Of a stretch of 64,000 nucleotides of DNA, positions 17,849 to 26,951 are shown in pieces. Both the position numbers and the translations under genes were made by a program. The number at the start of each line of letters is the position of its first letter. The first letter of the stretch is position 1. Under the pieces are notes generated by a model. It was not told where the DNA came from and searched no databases. It saw nothing but the letters and a program-made list of their open reading frames with translations. Location: positions 1-64,000 of the forward strand of contig JADJUV010000006.1 in assembly GCA_016716885.1 (NCBI GenBank), written 5' to 3'. The DNA is from Candidatus Trichofilum aggregatum. GTDB taxonomy: Bacteria; Chloroflexota; Anaerolineae; Promineifilales; Promineifilaceae.

Positions 17849-18988
17849 GTGAGTAGCCTTATGCAACGCATCCCCGAATTAGAAAACTTTGCCCATATTA
17901 AAGTCGTTGGCGTTGGCGGTGGCGGTAGCAATGCAGTTAATCGCATGATTGAAGCTGGCATTAACAGTGTCGAGTTTATCGCTATCAACACAGACAATCA
18001 GGCGCTTCTTCTCTCTGATGCACCTACCCGGGTACGTATTGGCGACAAATCCACCCGTGGTCTCGGCTCCGGTGGCAACCCCGAAAAAGGGGAAAAAGCG
18101 GCCAATGAATCGGTGGAAGAGCTGTATGAGGTGCTGAAAGGCTCAGATATGGTTTTTATCACCGCTGGTATGGGTGGTGGGACAGGTACAGGGGCGGCAC
18201 CAGTCGTGGCTAAGGTAGCCCGTGAACAAGGCGCTCTCACCATCGGGGTTGTGACTCGTCCTTTCCTATTTGAAGGTACAAAACGCTCCCAGGCGGCCGA
18301 GTTGGGCCTTGAACGCCTCAAAGAACATGTAGACACTCTCATCGTCATTCCTAATGATCGCCTGCTTGAATTAACCGATAAACGCATGAGCCTGACGGAA
18401 TCGTTCCGCATGGCCGATGATGTTTTGCGCCAGGGCATCCAGGGAATCAGCGAACTGATTACGGTTCCTGGGTTGATTAACCTGGACTTTGCTGATGTGC
18501 GGGCCATTATGTCTGAAGGTGGCGCGGCTCTGATGGCCGTAGGTCAGGCATCCGGGGATGACCGGGCACGACTGGCGGCCGAGCAGGCCATTAGTTCCCG
18601 CTTGTTGGATGTGACGATTGACGGCGCACGCGGCATTTTGTTTAACGTGACCGGTGGGCCAAACATGAGCCTATTCGAGGTAAACCAGGCGGCCGCAATC
18701 ATTCGTGAAACGGCCCATCCTGATGCCAACCTCATTTTTGGGGCTGTCGTAGATGAATCACTAGGTGACGAAATGCGGATTACCGTTATTGCCACTGGCT
18801 TTGAGCGTAATTCGTCACGGCGACAGGTCTTACAACAATATACCAGTCGGCCCCAGGCGCCAGCTACGCCCCCCCCACCACCTACCCGCCAGATGGCTGA
18901 AGCCCCTGCCCCAACCCGCCAGGAACCGGTTTCCCCCAAGTTTTCACCGCAAAACCTGGACATTCCGGCCTTTTTACGACGACGGTAG
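17849..18988 (+). CDS. ftsZ: Cell division protein FtsZ
   Basis: 379 residues. Tubulin-like GTPase that forms the Z ring. The tubulin signature GGGTGTG is at residues 109-115, preceded by the N-terminal nucleotide loop [12 protein letters not shown]; the synergy loop [10 protein letters not shown] is present. A Pro-rich linker (residues ~335-365) leads to the conserved C-terminal peptide [10 protein letters not shown], which binds FtsA/SepF-like partners. The listed start is GTG at 17849; an ATG four codons later (17861) is an equally good alternative. Confidence 0.98.
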   Translation: MSSLMQRIPELENFAHIKVVGVGGGGSNAVNRMIEAGINSVEFIAINTDNQALLLSDAPTRVRIGDKSTRGLGSGGNPEKGEKAANESVEELYEVLKGSDMVFITAGMGGGTGTGAAPVVAKVAREQGALTIGVVTRPFLFEGTKRSQAAELGLERLKEHVDTLIVIPNDRLLELTDKRMSLTESFRMADDVLRQGIQGISELITVPGLINLDFADVRAIMSEGGAALMAVGQASGDDRARLAAEQAISSRLLDVTIDGARGILFNVTGGPNMSLFEVNQAAAIIRETAHPDANLIFGAVVDESLGDEMRITVIATGFERNSSRRQVLQQYTSRPQAPATPPPPPTRQMAEAPAPTRQEPVSPKFSPQNLDIPAFLRRR

Positions 18989-19056
18989 ACACCCCTAAAC
19001 TTGTTTTCTCTGCCTGAGTGACAATTGGTTGCTCAACAATTCCATCCTCTCTGCAA

Positions 19057-19090
19057 GAACACCCCCTGACCAACAGGGGGTGTTCGTTTT
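19057..19090 (+). terminator. Rho-independent terminator of ftsZ
   Basis: GAACACCCCCTG (19057-19068) pairs with CAGGGGGTGTTC (19074-19085) around ACCAA, followed by GTTTT. Confidence 0.9.
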
Positions 19091-19464
19091 CCGGGCCTTG
19101 TTCAGATGAGCGACACACAATGGCGGACGATTTGGCCAATCGTCCACCCAATGTTGGGCACAATTTAGCAACTCTTGAACCAGGCCGTTTTCTGATTACG
19201 GAAAACGTGGCCCATCTCTCATAAAACGTGGTTATACTTTTCATAGATCAATCGGCTGACAAGCGTCGGGCAGTTCAGATTACCTGTTACGTAAACTGTA
19301 CCTGGAGCGACAGACAAACAGTACAAGGCAATCTATCTTTCCTTCATATAGACAATTCATTGATTGATGAGGCGTTTGCTACGCCCTGGCGAAAAAACCA
19401 TGCGCTACTCAAATTCTGCTCCTAACTCATCCCCATCATCCGTTCCACCTCCAATTGTGAAGGT
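19091..19464. other. Spacer before the transpeptidase gene
   Basis: I see no RNA, repeat or convincing promoter here. Its last ~70 bp may encode the true N-terminus of the next protein in another frame: from the ATG at 19400 a Ser/Pro/Thr-rich stretch reads MRYSNSAPNSSPSSVPPP and stays open past the start of the annotated frame. Confidence 0.5.
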
Positions 19465-21057
19465 GTGGCAATCGCGGCCGCAAACCCCCACCAGCGAACA
19501 ATCAACCGGCTACTACACACCCGAAGACAGTCAGCCAATTCCCCCACCACCCCAGCCCCGCGCCGAGATTGGTTCTGGGGGCGCTTTGCATTGTTGCTGT
19601 TGTTGGTATTCATCCTTGCCAGTGGCGGAGCGGTGGTAACAACCTATGCCCTATTCCAGCAGAGTGAGACAATTTTCCCGGCGGTATCGGCTGTAGGGGT
19701 TAATCTGGGCGGGCTGACACAAGCTCAGGCGGAAGTCGCCTTGGCGCAAGTGGCTCAGACACCTACCATTCAAGTTCAGGCAGGTGAAACCACTCAACTC
19801 ATTTCGCTGGCTGAATTAGGTTACAGCCTGGATGTTCAGGCCATGGTGGCTGAAGCGTATTGCCGCGGCCGCAGCCAAACCCATTGGCGTGAACTATCCC
19901 TGGCCTTTCTGCTGGGTTTAGAAGTAGCTCCCCGTTGGCAATTTACGGCAGCCACCGCCCAAACCACGCTCAACGAACTGGCTACCGAAGCGCATATCCC
20001 CCCGGTTTCCCCGGATTTGGTGTATCGTGATGGGCAAGTCCAAATCACGGCTGGTCAGCCGGGAAGTCAGCTCGATATCGCGGCCGCGTTGTCCTGGCTA
20101 GCGCCACAATCTCCTCATACATTGGCCGGGCGCACCCTCACGTTGCCCATGATCCCGGAAGAGCCAGTCGCTGGGGGTTTAGCCGAACAGGCCGCGGCCG
20201 CGAATGAACACCTGAGTCGCACCCTCACCGTTTCGGCCTATGATCCCATCACCGATGAACGTCTCACCTGGAGCCTGACCCCAGAAACCTGGAATCAGTG
20301 GGTGATTGCCCGGCGCGTTAGCGACCGCCCGACCGGCTTTGTTTTCTCCCTGGCGAGCAATGCGGTGCAAGATTACTTCCTATTAAAGGATGGCACCCTG
20401 CCCGCCAGCCAATATCTACAAACCGACGAAGCGGCCGCGGACTTGTTAGCCGCTTATGACAATGGCAGTTGGAATAGCTCCGTTCGGATTTACCATGCGG
20501 AGCAGGCGCATATTGTTCAGGCGGGAGAGTCGCTTTCTAGCATTGCGCGGGATTATGGCATGCCCTATCCCTGGCTGGAGCAGGCTAATCCGGGTTTGAC
20601 CGGCTTATATGCCGGCCAAAGCATCCTCATCCCTTCGCCAGACCTGTTTTTACCGTTGCCGGTCGTCGAGCACAAACGCATCATTATCAGCCTCAGTCAG
20701 CAGAAGATGTGGGCTTATGAGAATGGCAGTTTGCAATGGGAATGGGTGGTCAGCACGGGTATTGCCGAAAGCCCTACCTCGCCGGGTGTTTATCAGGTGC
20801 AGACCCATGTAGATAACGCTTATGCAGGCAATTGGGATTTGTGGATGCCTTATTTCATTGGCATTTACCGGCCTGTGCCCACCTCAGAGTTTATGAATGG
20901 CTTCCATGGCTTCCCCACGCGGGGCAATTCGCAGTTGTTGTGGACCAATAGCCTGGGCCGCCCGGTTACGTATGGATGTGTGTTGGTGAGCAATGACAAC
21001 GCGGCCGCGCTCTATCAATGGGCTGAAACTGGGGTCGTTGTCGAAATCCAACCCTGA
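19465..21057 (+). CDS. LysM-containing L,D-transpeptidase (YkuD)
   Basis: 530 residues. Order of domains: cytoplasmic Pro-rich tail, membrane segment near 40-62, a VanW/PG_binding_4-like region (GVNLGGLTQAQAEVAL near 82), a LysM motif (VQAGESLSSIARDYGMPY) near 350, then a YkuD catalytic domain with HGFPTRGN and the cysteine motif VTYGCVLVSN. It cross-links or anchors peptidoglycan outside the membrane. The listed start is GTG; an alternative ATG at 19400 in another frame would need a frameshift near 19560. Six octamer sites. Its last 39 bases recur in diverged form at 26831. Confidence 0.9.
   Translation: MAIAAANPHQRTINRLLHTRRQSANSPTTPAPRRDWFWGRFALLLLLVFILASGGAVVTTYALFQQSETIFPAVSAVGVNLGGLTQAQAEVALAQVAQTPTIQVQAGETTQLISLAELGYSLDVQAMVAEAYCRGRSQTHWRELSLAFLLGLEVAPRWQFTAATAQTTLNELATEAHIPPVSPDLVYRDGQVQITAGQPGSQLDIAAALSWLAPQSPHTLAGRTLTLPMIPEEPVAGGLAEQAAAANEHLSRTLTVSAYDPITDERLTWSLTPETWNQWVIARRVSDRPTGFVFSLASNAVQDYFLLKDGTLPASQYLQTDEAAADLLAAYDNGSWNSSVRIYHAEQAHIVQAGESLSSIARDYGMPYPWLEQANPGLTGLYAGQSILIPSPDLFLPLPVVEHKRIIISLSQQKMWAYENGSLQWEWVVSTGIAESPTSPGVYQVQTHVDNAYAGNWDLWMPYFIGIYRPVPTSEFMNGFHGFPTRGNSQLLWTNSLGRPVTYGCVLVSNDNAAALYQWAETGVVVEIQP
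21019..21057 (+). repeat. Left copy of ldt 3'-end direct repeat
   Basis: The last 13 codons of the transpeptidase gene. 33 of 39 bases match 26831-26869, including an identical 16-base core CTGAAACTGGGGTCGT. Confidence 0.8.
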
Positions 21058-21091
21058 CCCATATAGGTAGAGCATACTCACTCTCAAGAGT

Positions 21092-21983
21092 TCACTTCCC
21101 CTGCTCTAAGGCAGGTAATGATTGTAGATACAGCCACAATGCCTTCAATTCATCATCTGTCATCTGACCATAGCTCTTCCACGGCATGTCCTCATTCAAC
21201 TGATAGCCACTGGGCGTTACGCCAGTACGCAAGGTTGTGAAGAACTCCTGCTCCGTCCAGGTAGCCAGTTCCCCGCCAGGGGTCAGGTTTGGCGACGGAA
21301 CTTCTTCTCCGGGAGGGCCAAACGGTGCTCCGTTCAGGTTGGCTCCATGACATTCCGTACAGGTGTGGGACAGGTATTGTCCGTATTCGACCGTCACGCC
21401 GGGTTCGGGCGCGGCGGGCGGCGGGGTAGTGTGGTCAATCCGGTCAACCGCCAACGGGGGCATCATCCCTGCCCCCATCATCACGCGTCCCATCAAATCA
21501 ATCTTCCTTTCGGACAGCACATTGTCCACCGGGGGCAGGCTTTTGAGATAGGCGATTAACGCGCCCAGGTCTTCATCGCCGATATAGTAAAGGTATTTGA
21601 GGGCATAATAAATAACGCCCGACCATCTTGCCCCACCCCGTGCCGGACGGCGCGCACCCAATCTTCGTCAGTAAAGAAACTGCCGACACCGCCTGCGCCG
21701 GTAGTCAGATTGGGGGTAGGGATGCTGAGCATACCGGGTATCTCGAAGGAAAGTTCGCCACCCAGATTCTCGGTGTGGCAGTCAGTACAGATGTAAATGA
21801 CCGCTAAATGCTCTCCGCGTTGAAGAGCTTCTGCGTCCGTGGGGATAGAGATGGTTTTAACGGGATGTCATGGTTGTTTGCCCGCGCCCCACCAGTAATC
21901 ATTAGCACCACGAAGGCTACGATTAGCAGTCCAATCAGACCGCCCAACACGATGCCGATCCATTTCAGAATTTTGCGGCTCAT
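21092..21983 (-). pseudogene. Diheme cytochrome c, frame-disrupted
   Basis: Begins at 21983 with MSRKILKWIGIVLGGLIGLL (membrane anchor), then changes frame near 21858 to continue TISIPTDAEALQRGEHLA and a first haem site CTDCH, then changes frame again near 21605 to continue KYLYYIGDEDLGALIAYLKS and a second haem site CTECH, ending at 21092. Pieced together it is a membrane-anchored class I cytochrome c of about 295 residues, as found with alcohol or sugar dehydrogenases. The first break could be one missing C in a short C run. Either decay or sequence error. Confidence 0.75.
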
Positions 21984-22052
21984 AGAACATGCTTTAGAAC
22001 TGGAGTTTAGAGCGAGAGGAGAGAGCAAGAGGAAATTACTCTGGAAAACCCT

Positions 22053-22919
22053 CTAGCTCTGGCTCTGAACTCTAAACTCAAGATAGACGGAAGCTTTTAA
22101 AGTGTGGCCAGTTATCTGAGACTTTGCCAGCTCAGCACGATCAGAATGGTGCGAATGAGCGCAAAGATCGGCGGAAATGGGAGGGCAAAACCCCACCAGA
22201 AGATCGCGCCAGCAGGAACCAGCACGAAGGCGAGGGTGGCGCCCCCCTTGTGACCGCCCCATAGGTACCAGCCCGCCACACCCTCGAGGATGCAAACAAG
22301 AAGAAACGCGCCTAAGAGGGGAACCGTTGTGGGGATGCCGATCCGCTCGAACGGCCCCCGGCCATAGGCTGGGAAACCCATCACGTAAGGGATATCGCGG
22401 CCTTTCAGCAGATGACTGATCGCGGGCAGGCAGAACACGCCGAAACCCAACGCGGTAAACCAGCACAGGATCGCGGCCGCACGAAGTTGTACGGGAACAG
22501 TCATCATGTTTATCTCCTTCAATGGTGCGCTTGAGAGCGCGCCATGATTCATAGATCGCCCACACGCCGAATACCAGACTCCCGATATGGCTCAGATCGC
22601 CAAACGGAAAAGCCGCACCGCAAATCGGTGGGCAAAACACAATCGCCAGTCCGTTCCCCAACCCGCCGACAGCACACAAACAAAGGGTAGCGATCATGGC
22701 GAGGCGACTTCCCTGCCCTGCTCGTGTGAGCGCCATTGCCCACAACGCATACAATGTCGAGCCGATGAGGAGGGTCGCTGTCTGTGGGAGGGAAAGGATG
22801 GGTTCGGCGGGGCCGAACAGGTCATAATGCCAGTCTAAGATCATGTGCATCAGGCTGAACCCAACGGCAAGCGTATGCGCGGTCAGCCATCGCGGACTTG
22901 GTTGAATAATGTTCATCAT
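22053..22919 (-). CDS. Four-helix membrane protein with run-on frame
   Basis: The first ~135 residues form a plausible protein with four hydrophobic segments (LSLPQTATLLIGSTLYALWA, GGLGNGLAIVFCPPICGAAF). After ALKRTIEG the frame runs on across the next gene in the wrong frame, giving Arg/Pro-rich sequence that looks spurious, so the natural stop near 22500 seems lost through a frameshift. Function unknown; it pairs with the membrane gene that follows. Confidence 0.5.
   Translation of the reverse strand: MMNIIQPSPRWLTAHTLAVGFSLMHMILDWHYDLFGPAEPILSLPQTATLLIGSTLYALWAMALTRAGQGSRLAMIATLCLCAVGGLGNGLAIVFCPPICGAAFPFGDLSHIGSLVFGVWAIYESWRALKRTIEGDKHDDCSRTTSCGRDPVLVYRVGFRRVLPARDQSSAERPRYPLRDGFPSLWPGAVRADRHPHNGSPLRRVSSCLHPRGCGGLVPMGRSQGGRHPRLRAGSCWRDLLVGFCPPISADLCAHSHHSDRAELAKSQITGHTLKASVYLEFRVQSQS
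22112..22507 (-). CDS. Small membrane protein, unknown function
   Basis: 131 residues from an ATG at 22507 with an ideal RBS (AAGGAGATAAAC). Four hydrophobic segments: AAAILCWFTALGFGVF, TTVPLLGAFLLVCILEG, FVLVPAGAIFWWGFALPF and a C-terminal helix. I do not recognise the family. The longer open frame to 22552 would include the RBS and is rejected. Confidence 0.65.
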   Translation of the reverse strand: MMTVPVQLRAAAILCWFTALGFGVFCLPAISHLLKGRDIPYVMGFPAYGRGPFERIGIPTTVPLLGAFLLVCILEGVAGWYLWGGHKGGATLAFVLVPAGAIFWWGFALPFPPIFALIRTILIVLSWQSLR

Positions 22920-23006
22920 CTATTTCTTGATGCTATCGTGTTGGTTTCAGGCGGATCAGGGGGTACACGGCTTGGCCTTTCATATCGTAGTAGACGTTCA
23001 GCCTAA

Positions 23007-23559
23007 TCATCTCCATAGTGCGATCCCGATGATCAGAGGAGCAATATAATGGAGCCAGGGAAAGTAGATGTCGTGCGGATAAGCAATAGGCATGATGACC
23101 AACAAGGCCAGGTTCCAAACGATCGTCGCCCAACCCGCCCAAGGGGCAACCAGCCCCGTGCGGAGCAATGCCACTCCAAAAGCCGCCTGAGCCAGGAATG
23201 CCAGCACCACATGAACCAAAACTGCGGGTAGACCCATTCGTGGTTGTTGAGAAATGTTGTTTCAGCGACCACCATGACCACTGCACTAACGAGGAAATCG
23301 TCATCGCCAGCCGCGCAAAGATGGCATCTCCAGCGTTCCGTAGCAGGTTCTCCAGCAATACGAATCCCAGCACGTTGATTAGAAACGCGCCAATCACAAA
23401 CCCACGCTCCCAGCGTAGATGAAGCTCAGTCTGGGCGGTGGGCAATTCCCAGATGACCCTGGCTGTGAAGAGATAACCCACAACAAGAAACGCCATGAAC
23501 GAAAGAATCAGCAGGCTGGCGGTGAGTCGGCGTTCAAATAACAGGCTCTGTGCATCCAT
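23007..23559 (-). pseudogene. DUF4386-like or similar membrane protein, frame-disrupted
   Basis: Three segments in three frames join into one protein: MDAQSLLFERRLTASLLILS through FARLAMTISSLV from 23559, then VVMVVAETTFLNNHEWVYP from about 23280, then GLPAVLVHVVLAFLAQAAFG to IAPLIIGIALWR ending at 23007. The sum is about 180 residues with five or six membrane segments. The family is uncertain; size and layout resemble DUF4386. Two indels are needed to restore the frame. Confidence 0.6.
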
Positions 23560-23601
23560 GGTTTTGTCTCACTTGTTATTAAAAGGGCAATTGAGCACCC
23601 C

Positions 23602-24027
23602 TCAATAGGATGGGGGTGGGGGCAGCAAGCCAAACTGTTGCATCAGGCTCAATCTATCAGCTTCGACCCAATGTTCGGCTAGTTTGCTATCGGCAATTCG
23701 CCAGATATCTATAGAAAACCATTTGATATGTTTCCCGGTTGGGGGAATGCCGAGAAACACACCTTGATGCGTGCCTTCGCCGCTTGTCCGATGGACAACC
23801 TTATCTCCCTCAGCAATCATGTCCAGAGAAGTCATATGCCTATCGGGAAAAGCGATTAACTGCATGGTGTAAAACATGCGAAGACCTGAAATTCCAGAAG
23901 GCAATCCTGCTGGAGGGGTGTGGTCAACAAAGTTAGGGCCTAATAAAGTTAAGGCAGTGTCCAACTGTTTGGCGTTGATGAGGTCGGTAAATGTTTGAAT
24001 CAAAGCCTTATTTTTTTCAATGGACAT
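23602..24027 (-). CDS. SnoaL-like ester cyclase family protein
   Basis: 141 residues. Start at the ATG at 24027, with GGAG 9 bases upstream; the longer frame to 24144 is non-coding in character. The NTF2-like/SnoaL pattern is visible: KALIQTFTDLINAKQLDTAL, NFVDHTPP, FPDRHMTSLDMIAEGDKVV, GTHQGVFLGIPPTGK and WRIADSKLAEHWVEAD. Members include polyketide cyclases and many of unknown substrate. It seems intact while its neighbours are broken. Confidence 0.85.
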   Translation of the reverse strand: MSIEKNKALIQTFTDLINAKQLDTALTLLGPNFVDHTPPAGLPSGISGLRMFYTMQLIAFPDRHMTSLDMIAEGDKVVHRTSGEGTHQGVFLGIPPTGKHIKWFSIDIWRIADSKLAEHWVEADRLSLMQQFGLLPPPPSY

Positions 24028-24126
24028 GCAGGGGTTCTCCTTTGTTCTATGTCTATTTTGACAAACCAGAACGAACCCGTCATGCGTGCATATACGTATT
24101 CGCACACGTAGTTTGAGAAAGGCAAA

Positions 24127-24165
24127 CAAAAAAAGCGGCCGCATCAGAGCGCGGCCGCTTTAAAA
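24127..24165 (-). terminator. Terminator built from two GCGGCCGC palindromes
   Basis: AAAGCGGCCGC and GCGGCCGCTTT (outer AAAGC/GCTTT pairs) form the stem, loop ATCAGAGC; on the minus strand it ends in a T7 run. It lies 23 bp after the LuxR-type regulator gene. The octamer has been used as stem sequence. Confidence 0.85.
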
Positions 24166-24187
24166 TGATGGGGAAACGTGTTGGCTA

Positions 24188-26695
24188 TCAGGTCGGGTTG
24201 GTTGTCAGGCCATTTTCTATTGCCCAACGTACAAGCTGAGCGCGGTTGGTGAGGTCCAATTTGGATAAGATGTTGGCGATGTGTTTCTCGACGGTACGTT
24301 TGCTCAATACCAACGCGGCCGCGATCTCCCCATTTGACCGTCCCTGCGCAATGAAGCTGGCAACCTCACGCTCACGTACTGTAAGCCCTTGAAAAGCTAT
24401 CATGGATACAGGAGGCAAAGAAAATGATCGGGGCAGATTACGGGCAATCTCTACTGCCTGATCCAGCGAAAGTGTGCGCCCCTTCGCCCGCTCCCTCTCG
24501 AACGCGACCTCATCCAGTTGTGTGGCGGATCGCAAGTGTCTGTTCGTATTCTATTCGCGTGGCCGGCCACTCCTCTGCGCGACGCTCCCAATCCGTCGAA
24601 GCAAGAGCGGAGAGCAGATGCACACTGGCGGCTGGCCAGCCGCGTGCAATTGCTAGCGCCGCGAAGCCAATGAGACATTCGGCTATACCCGCTTTGTTTT
24701 GCTGGGCTTGTTGAATTGCCAGGCTCTCCTTGAAGAGCACTTGAGCGCGATCAATGTCACCGAGATGCAAGAGAGTGTGTCCCAGGTTGTGCAAGTTAGC
24801 CGCGAGATCACGTTCTGCCCCTAGCTCGCGCAATAAACCCACACTCTCCCCATAAAGAACCTGTGCCTGGTTATATTGTTGTTCACAGCGTGCCAGATCG
24901 CCGAGGAAGTTGAGGGCCATGGCTATACGGTAAGGATCGTCTGCTTCGCGGGCAAGGGAGAGAGCCTCATCCAGGAGGGTGTGAGCTAGTTCATATTTAC
25001 CAAACGCAGTTGCCATCCGCCCTTGTACCAGCACCCCCATCCCCAAGTGATATGAATATGAGTCGCCCAACCCACGAAACAGTTCAATATACTGCTCTTG
25101 AAGCGTGAAGGCCGCTTGAAAGTCACCCACCATACTCATCGCAGAAGCGAGACCACCGAGAGCAAAACCCAGGATCGGTTTGCTCTCATCACCTGCCGCC
25201 TCACACAGTTCAACCCCTCGCCGCCCATACTTGATGGCCGCCGGGCTATTGCCACGCCATTCGGCCAGAAACGCAGCGTAAGTGCAAGCACTGGCATGAA
25301 TGGCCAAAGGAATCTGGTCATCGGCCTGTTCGATGAGCCGCTCGAACCATGCCAATCCTTCTTGCCAGTGGTTGCGTACGTTCCAAAATTGAAACAAGAC
25401 AATGGCAATTCGTAGACCCGCCTAGATACGCCAACTGACGGGTATGCCTTCTTGTGGGCTTTCCAGTGTCAAAGCCAGGGCTGCGCGGAGATTGTCGTGC
25501 TCAGTTTCCAACCAGTTGAACCACATTTGCTGGTACGGGCCGGTAAGTTTTGGGGCCGTTTCCTCTGCACGCGCAACGAACACGTTAAGGTAACGGTCTC
25601 GCAATCGAGGCGTTTCCCCTGCTTCGTTCAATTTCTCGAGTGCGTATTCGCGTATGGTTTCGAGCAAGCGGTAGCGTGCCTGGGGACGAGTGAGAGTCTC
25701 TGCCACGACCAGCGATTTATCCACTAATGAGGACAGTAGATTGAGTATCTGCCTATGTTCAAGAGCTTCATCCGTGCAAATTGCTTCAACCATATCGAGG
25801 GAAAAGTCAGCCACAAAAACGGCCAATCGCCGGAACAAGATTTGTTCCACAGGGGTCAGCAGGGCAGCTCCAATCCATTGCGCCATGTGGTGTGGTGGTA
25901 GCATGGAGCCGACGCGACCTGAGACCAGCAGGGAGAAACGATTTTCCAGGCGGGCCGAAATTTGCTCCAGGGTGAGAACCCGAACCCGGGCACTCGCTAA
26001 TTCAAGGGCCAGCGGGATACCATCCAGGCGACGGCAAATATCCACAACGACTGCGGCGTTGTCTGCGGTTAATCTAAAATCGGGCAAGACGGCTTGCGCC
26101 CGCTCAACAAATAATCGGACTGCATCGTGGGCCATCAATTCATCTAAGCCAGGGGTGTTTCCCCCAAGTCGGTCTGACCGGGGTGCAAATCAGGTGGTAA
26201 TGTAAGGGGAAGCACAAAGTAACTGGTTTCGCCAGCGATGCCGAGTGGTTCGCGGCTGGTTGCCAAAATATGAAACTGGGGTGCATGAAGCAGGAGTACC
26301 TGAACCAGCGAGGCGCAGGCCTCACTGAGATGTTCACAATTGTCCAGAAGCAACAGCATCTGTTTAGCCTGAACAAACTGTAACAGGGATTCCCTGAGGG
26401 TCTGGTTTGATACCTCATGGACGTCAAGTGCCTGTGCGACAAACTGAGGCACCAGGGATGGCTCACGGAGCAGCACAAGATTGACGAACCAAACACCATC
26501 CGGGAAGGATTTACTCAGGGAATGAGAAGCATGTAGGGCCAGGCGTGTTTTGCCACACCCGCCCGCGCCGGTAAGCGTTACGAGGCGCGACTGGAAAATC
26601 AACTGGCTGACCTCTGCCAGTTCCCGTTCGCGGCCGATAAAACTCGTCAACTGCAATGGCAAATTTGTGGTCGCCAGGGACCCAATCTTACTCAT
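24188..26695 (-). pseudogene. LuxR-type ATPase/TPR transcriptional regulator, disrupted
   Basis: A large regulator of the COG3903 kind in four open pieces. 26695 onward: NTPase with Walker A LTGAGGCGKTRLAL and LLLLDNCEHL. A G5 run near 26165 lacks one base: adding G restores the frame into LDELMAHDAVRLFVERAQ. At 25422 an in-frame TAG interrupts (WRI-stop-AGLRIAIV). TPR-like repeats follow to about 24525, where a further frameshift leads to the LuxR helix-turn-helix (LTVREREVASFIAQGRSNGE) ending at 24188. About 830 residues in total. Confidence 0.8.
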
Positions 26696-26830
26696 TATGT
26701 TACCACCCGTGAGTTGGTCATTTATATTGGCAAAGGTACGCTATAACACGGCTGGTAAGAATAATACAATCAGAGACGAGCTATAGCCAGTGTGGTGCTG
26801 ACAGCGAAGTGATGTATCCGTTGGCGATAA

Positions 26831-26869
26831 TGGTCTGAAACTGGGGTCGTGGTTGAAATTCACCCCTAA
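26831..26869 (+). repeat. Right copy of ldt 3'-end direct repeat
   Basis: Encodes WSETGVVVEIHP-stop, matching WAETGVVVEIQP-stop at the end of the transpeptidase at 21057. The preceding ~45 bases vaguely continue the same similarity (GTGGTGCTGACAGC resembles the cysteine-motif region) but with broken frame, so this is a remnant. Confidence 0.75.
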
Positions 26870-26889
26870 GTGGGCCAAATTCTCCCCAA

Positions 26890-26926
26890 CAAAAAAGGGC
26901 GTCCCGTGGGACGCCCTTTTTATTTA
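26890..26926 (-). terminator. Rho-independent terminator
   Basis: AAAAAGGGCGTCCC and GGGACGCCCTTTTT form a near-perfect stem with a T/A-rich tail on both strands. It ends the surface-protein gene at 26952. Confidence 0.92.
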
Positions 26927-26951
26927 TCGTAAAACAAGCAAAGAACGGTGC

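Larger units (their letters stand above)
21058..26830. mobile_element. Putative genomic island bracketed by ldt 3'-end repeats
   Basis: This 5.8-kb stretch lies between two copies of the 3' end of the transpeptidase gene. All its genes are on the minus strand, and at least three are frame-disrupted. GCGGCCGC sites are sparse (one in the first 3 kb, three clustered at 24.13-24.32 kb, then none). No integrase or transposase is seen, so the mechanism is unknown; a decayed tandem duplication of a transpeptidase gene with later insertion is an alternative. Confidence 0.45.

Noticed and set aside
21058..26830. Prophage or integrative element with its own recombinase
   Set aside because: No integrase, transposase or phage structural gene is recognisable; only flanking repeats and disrupted genes support an island.
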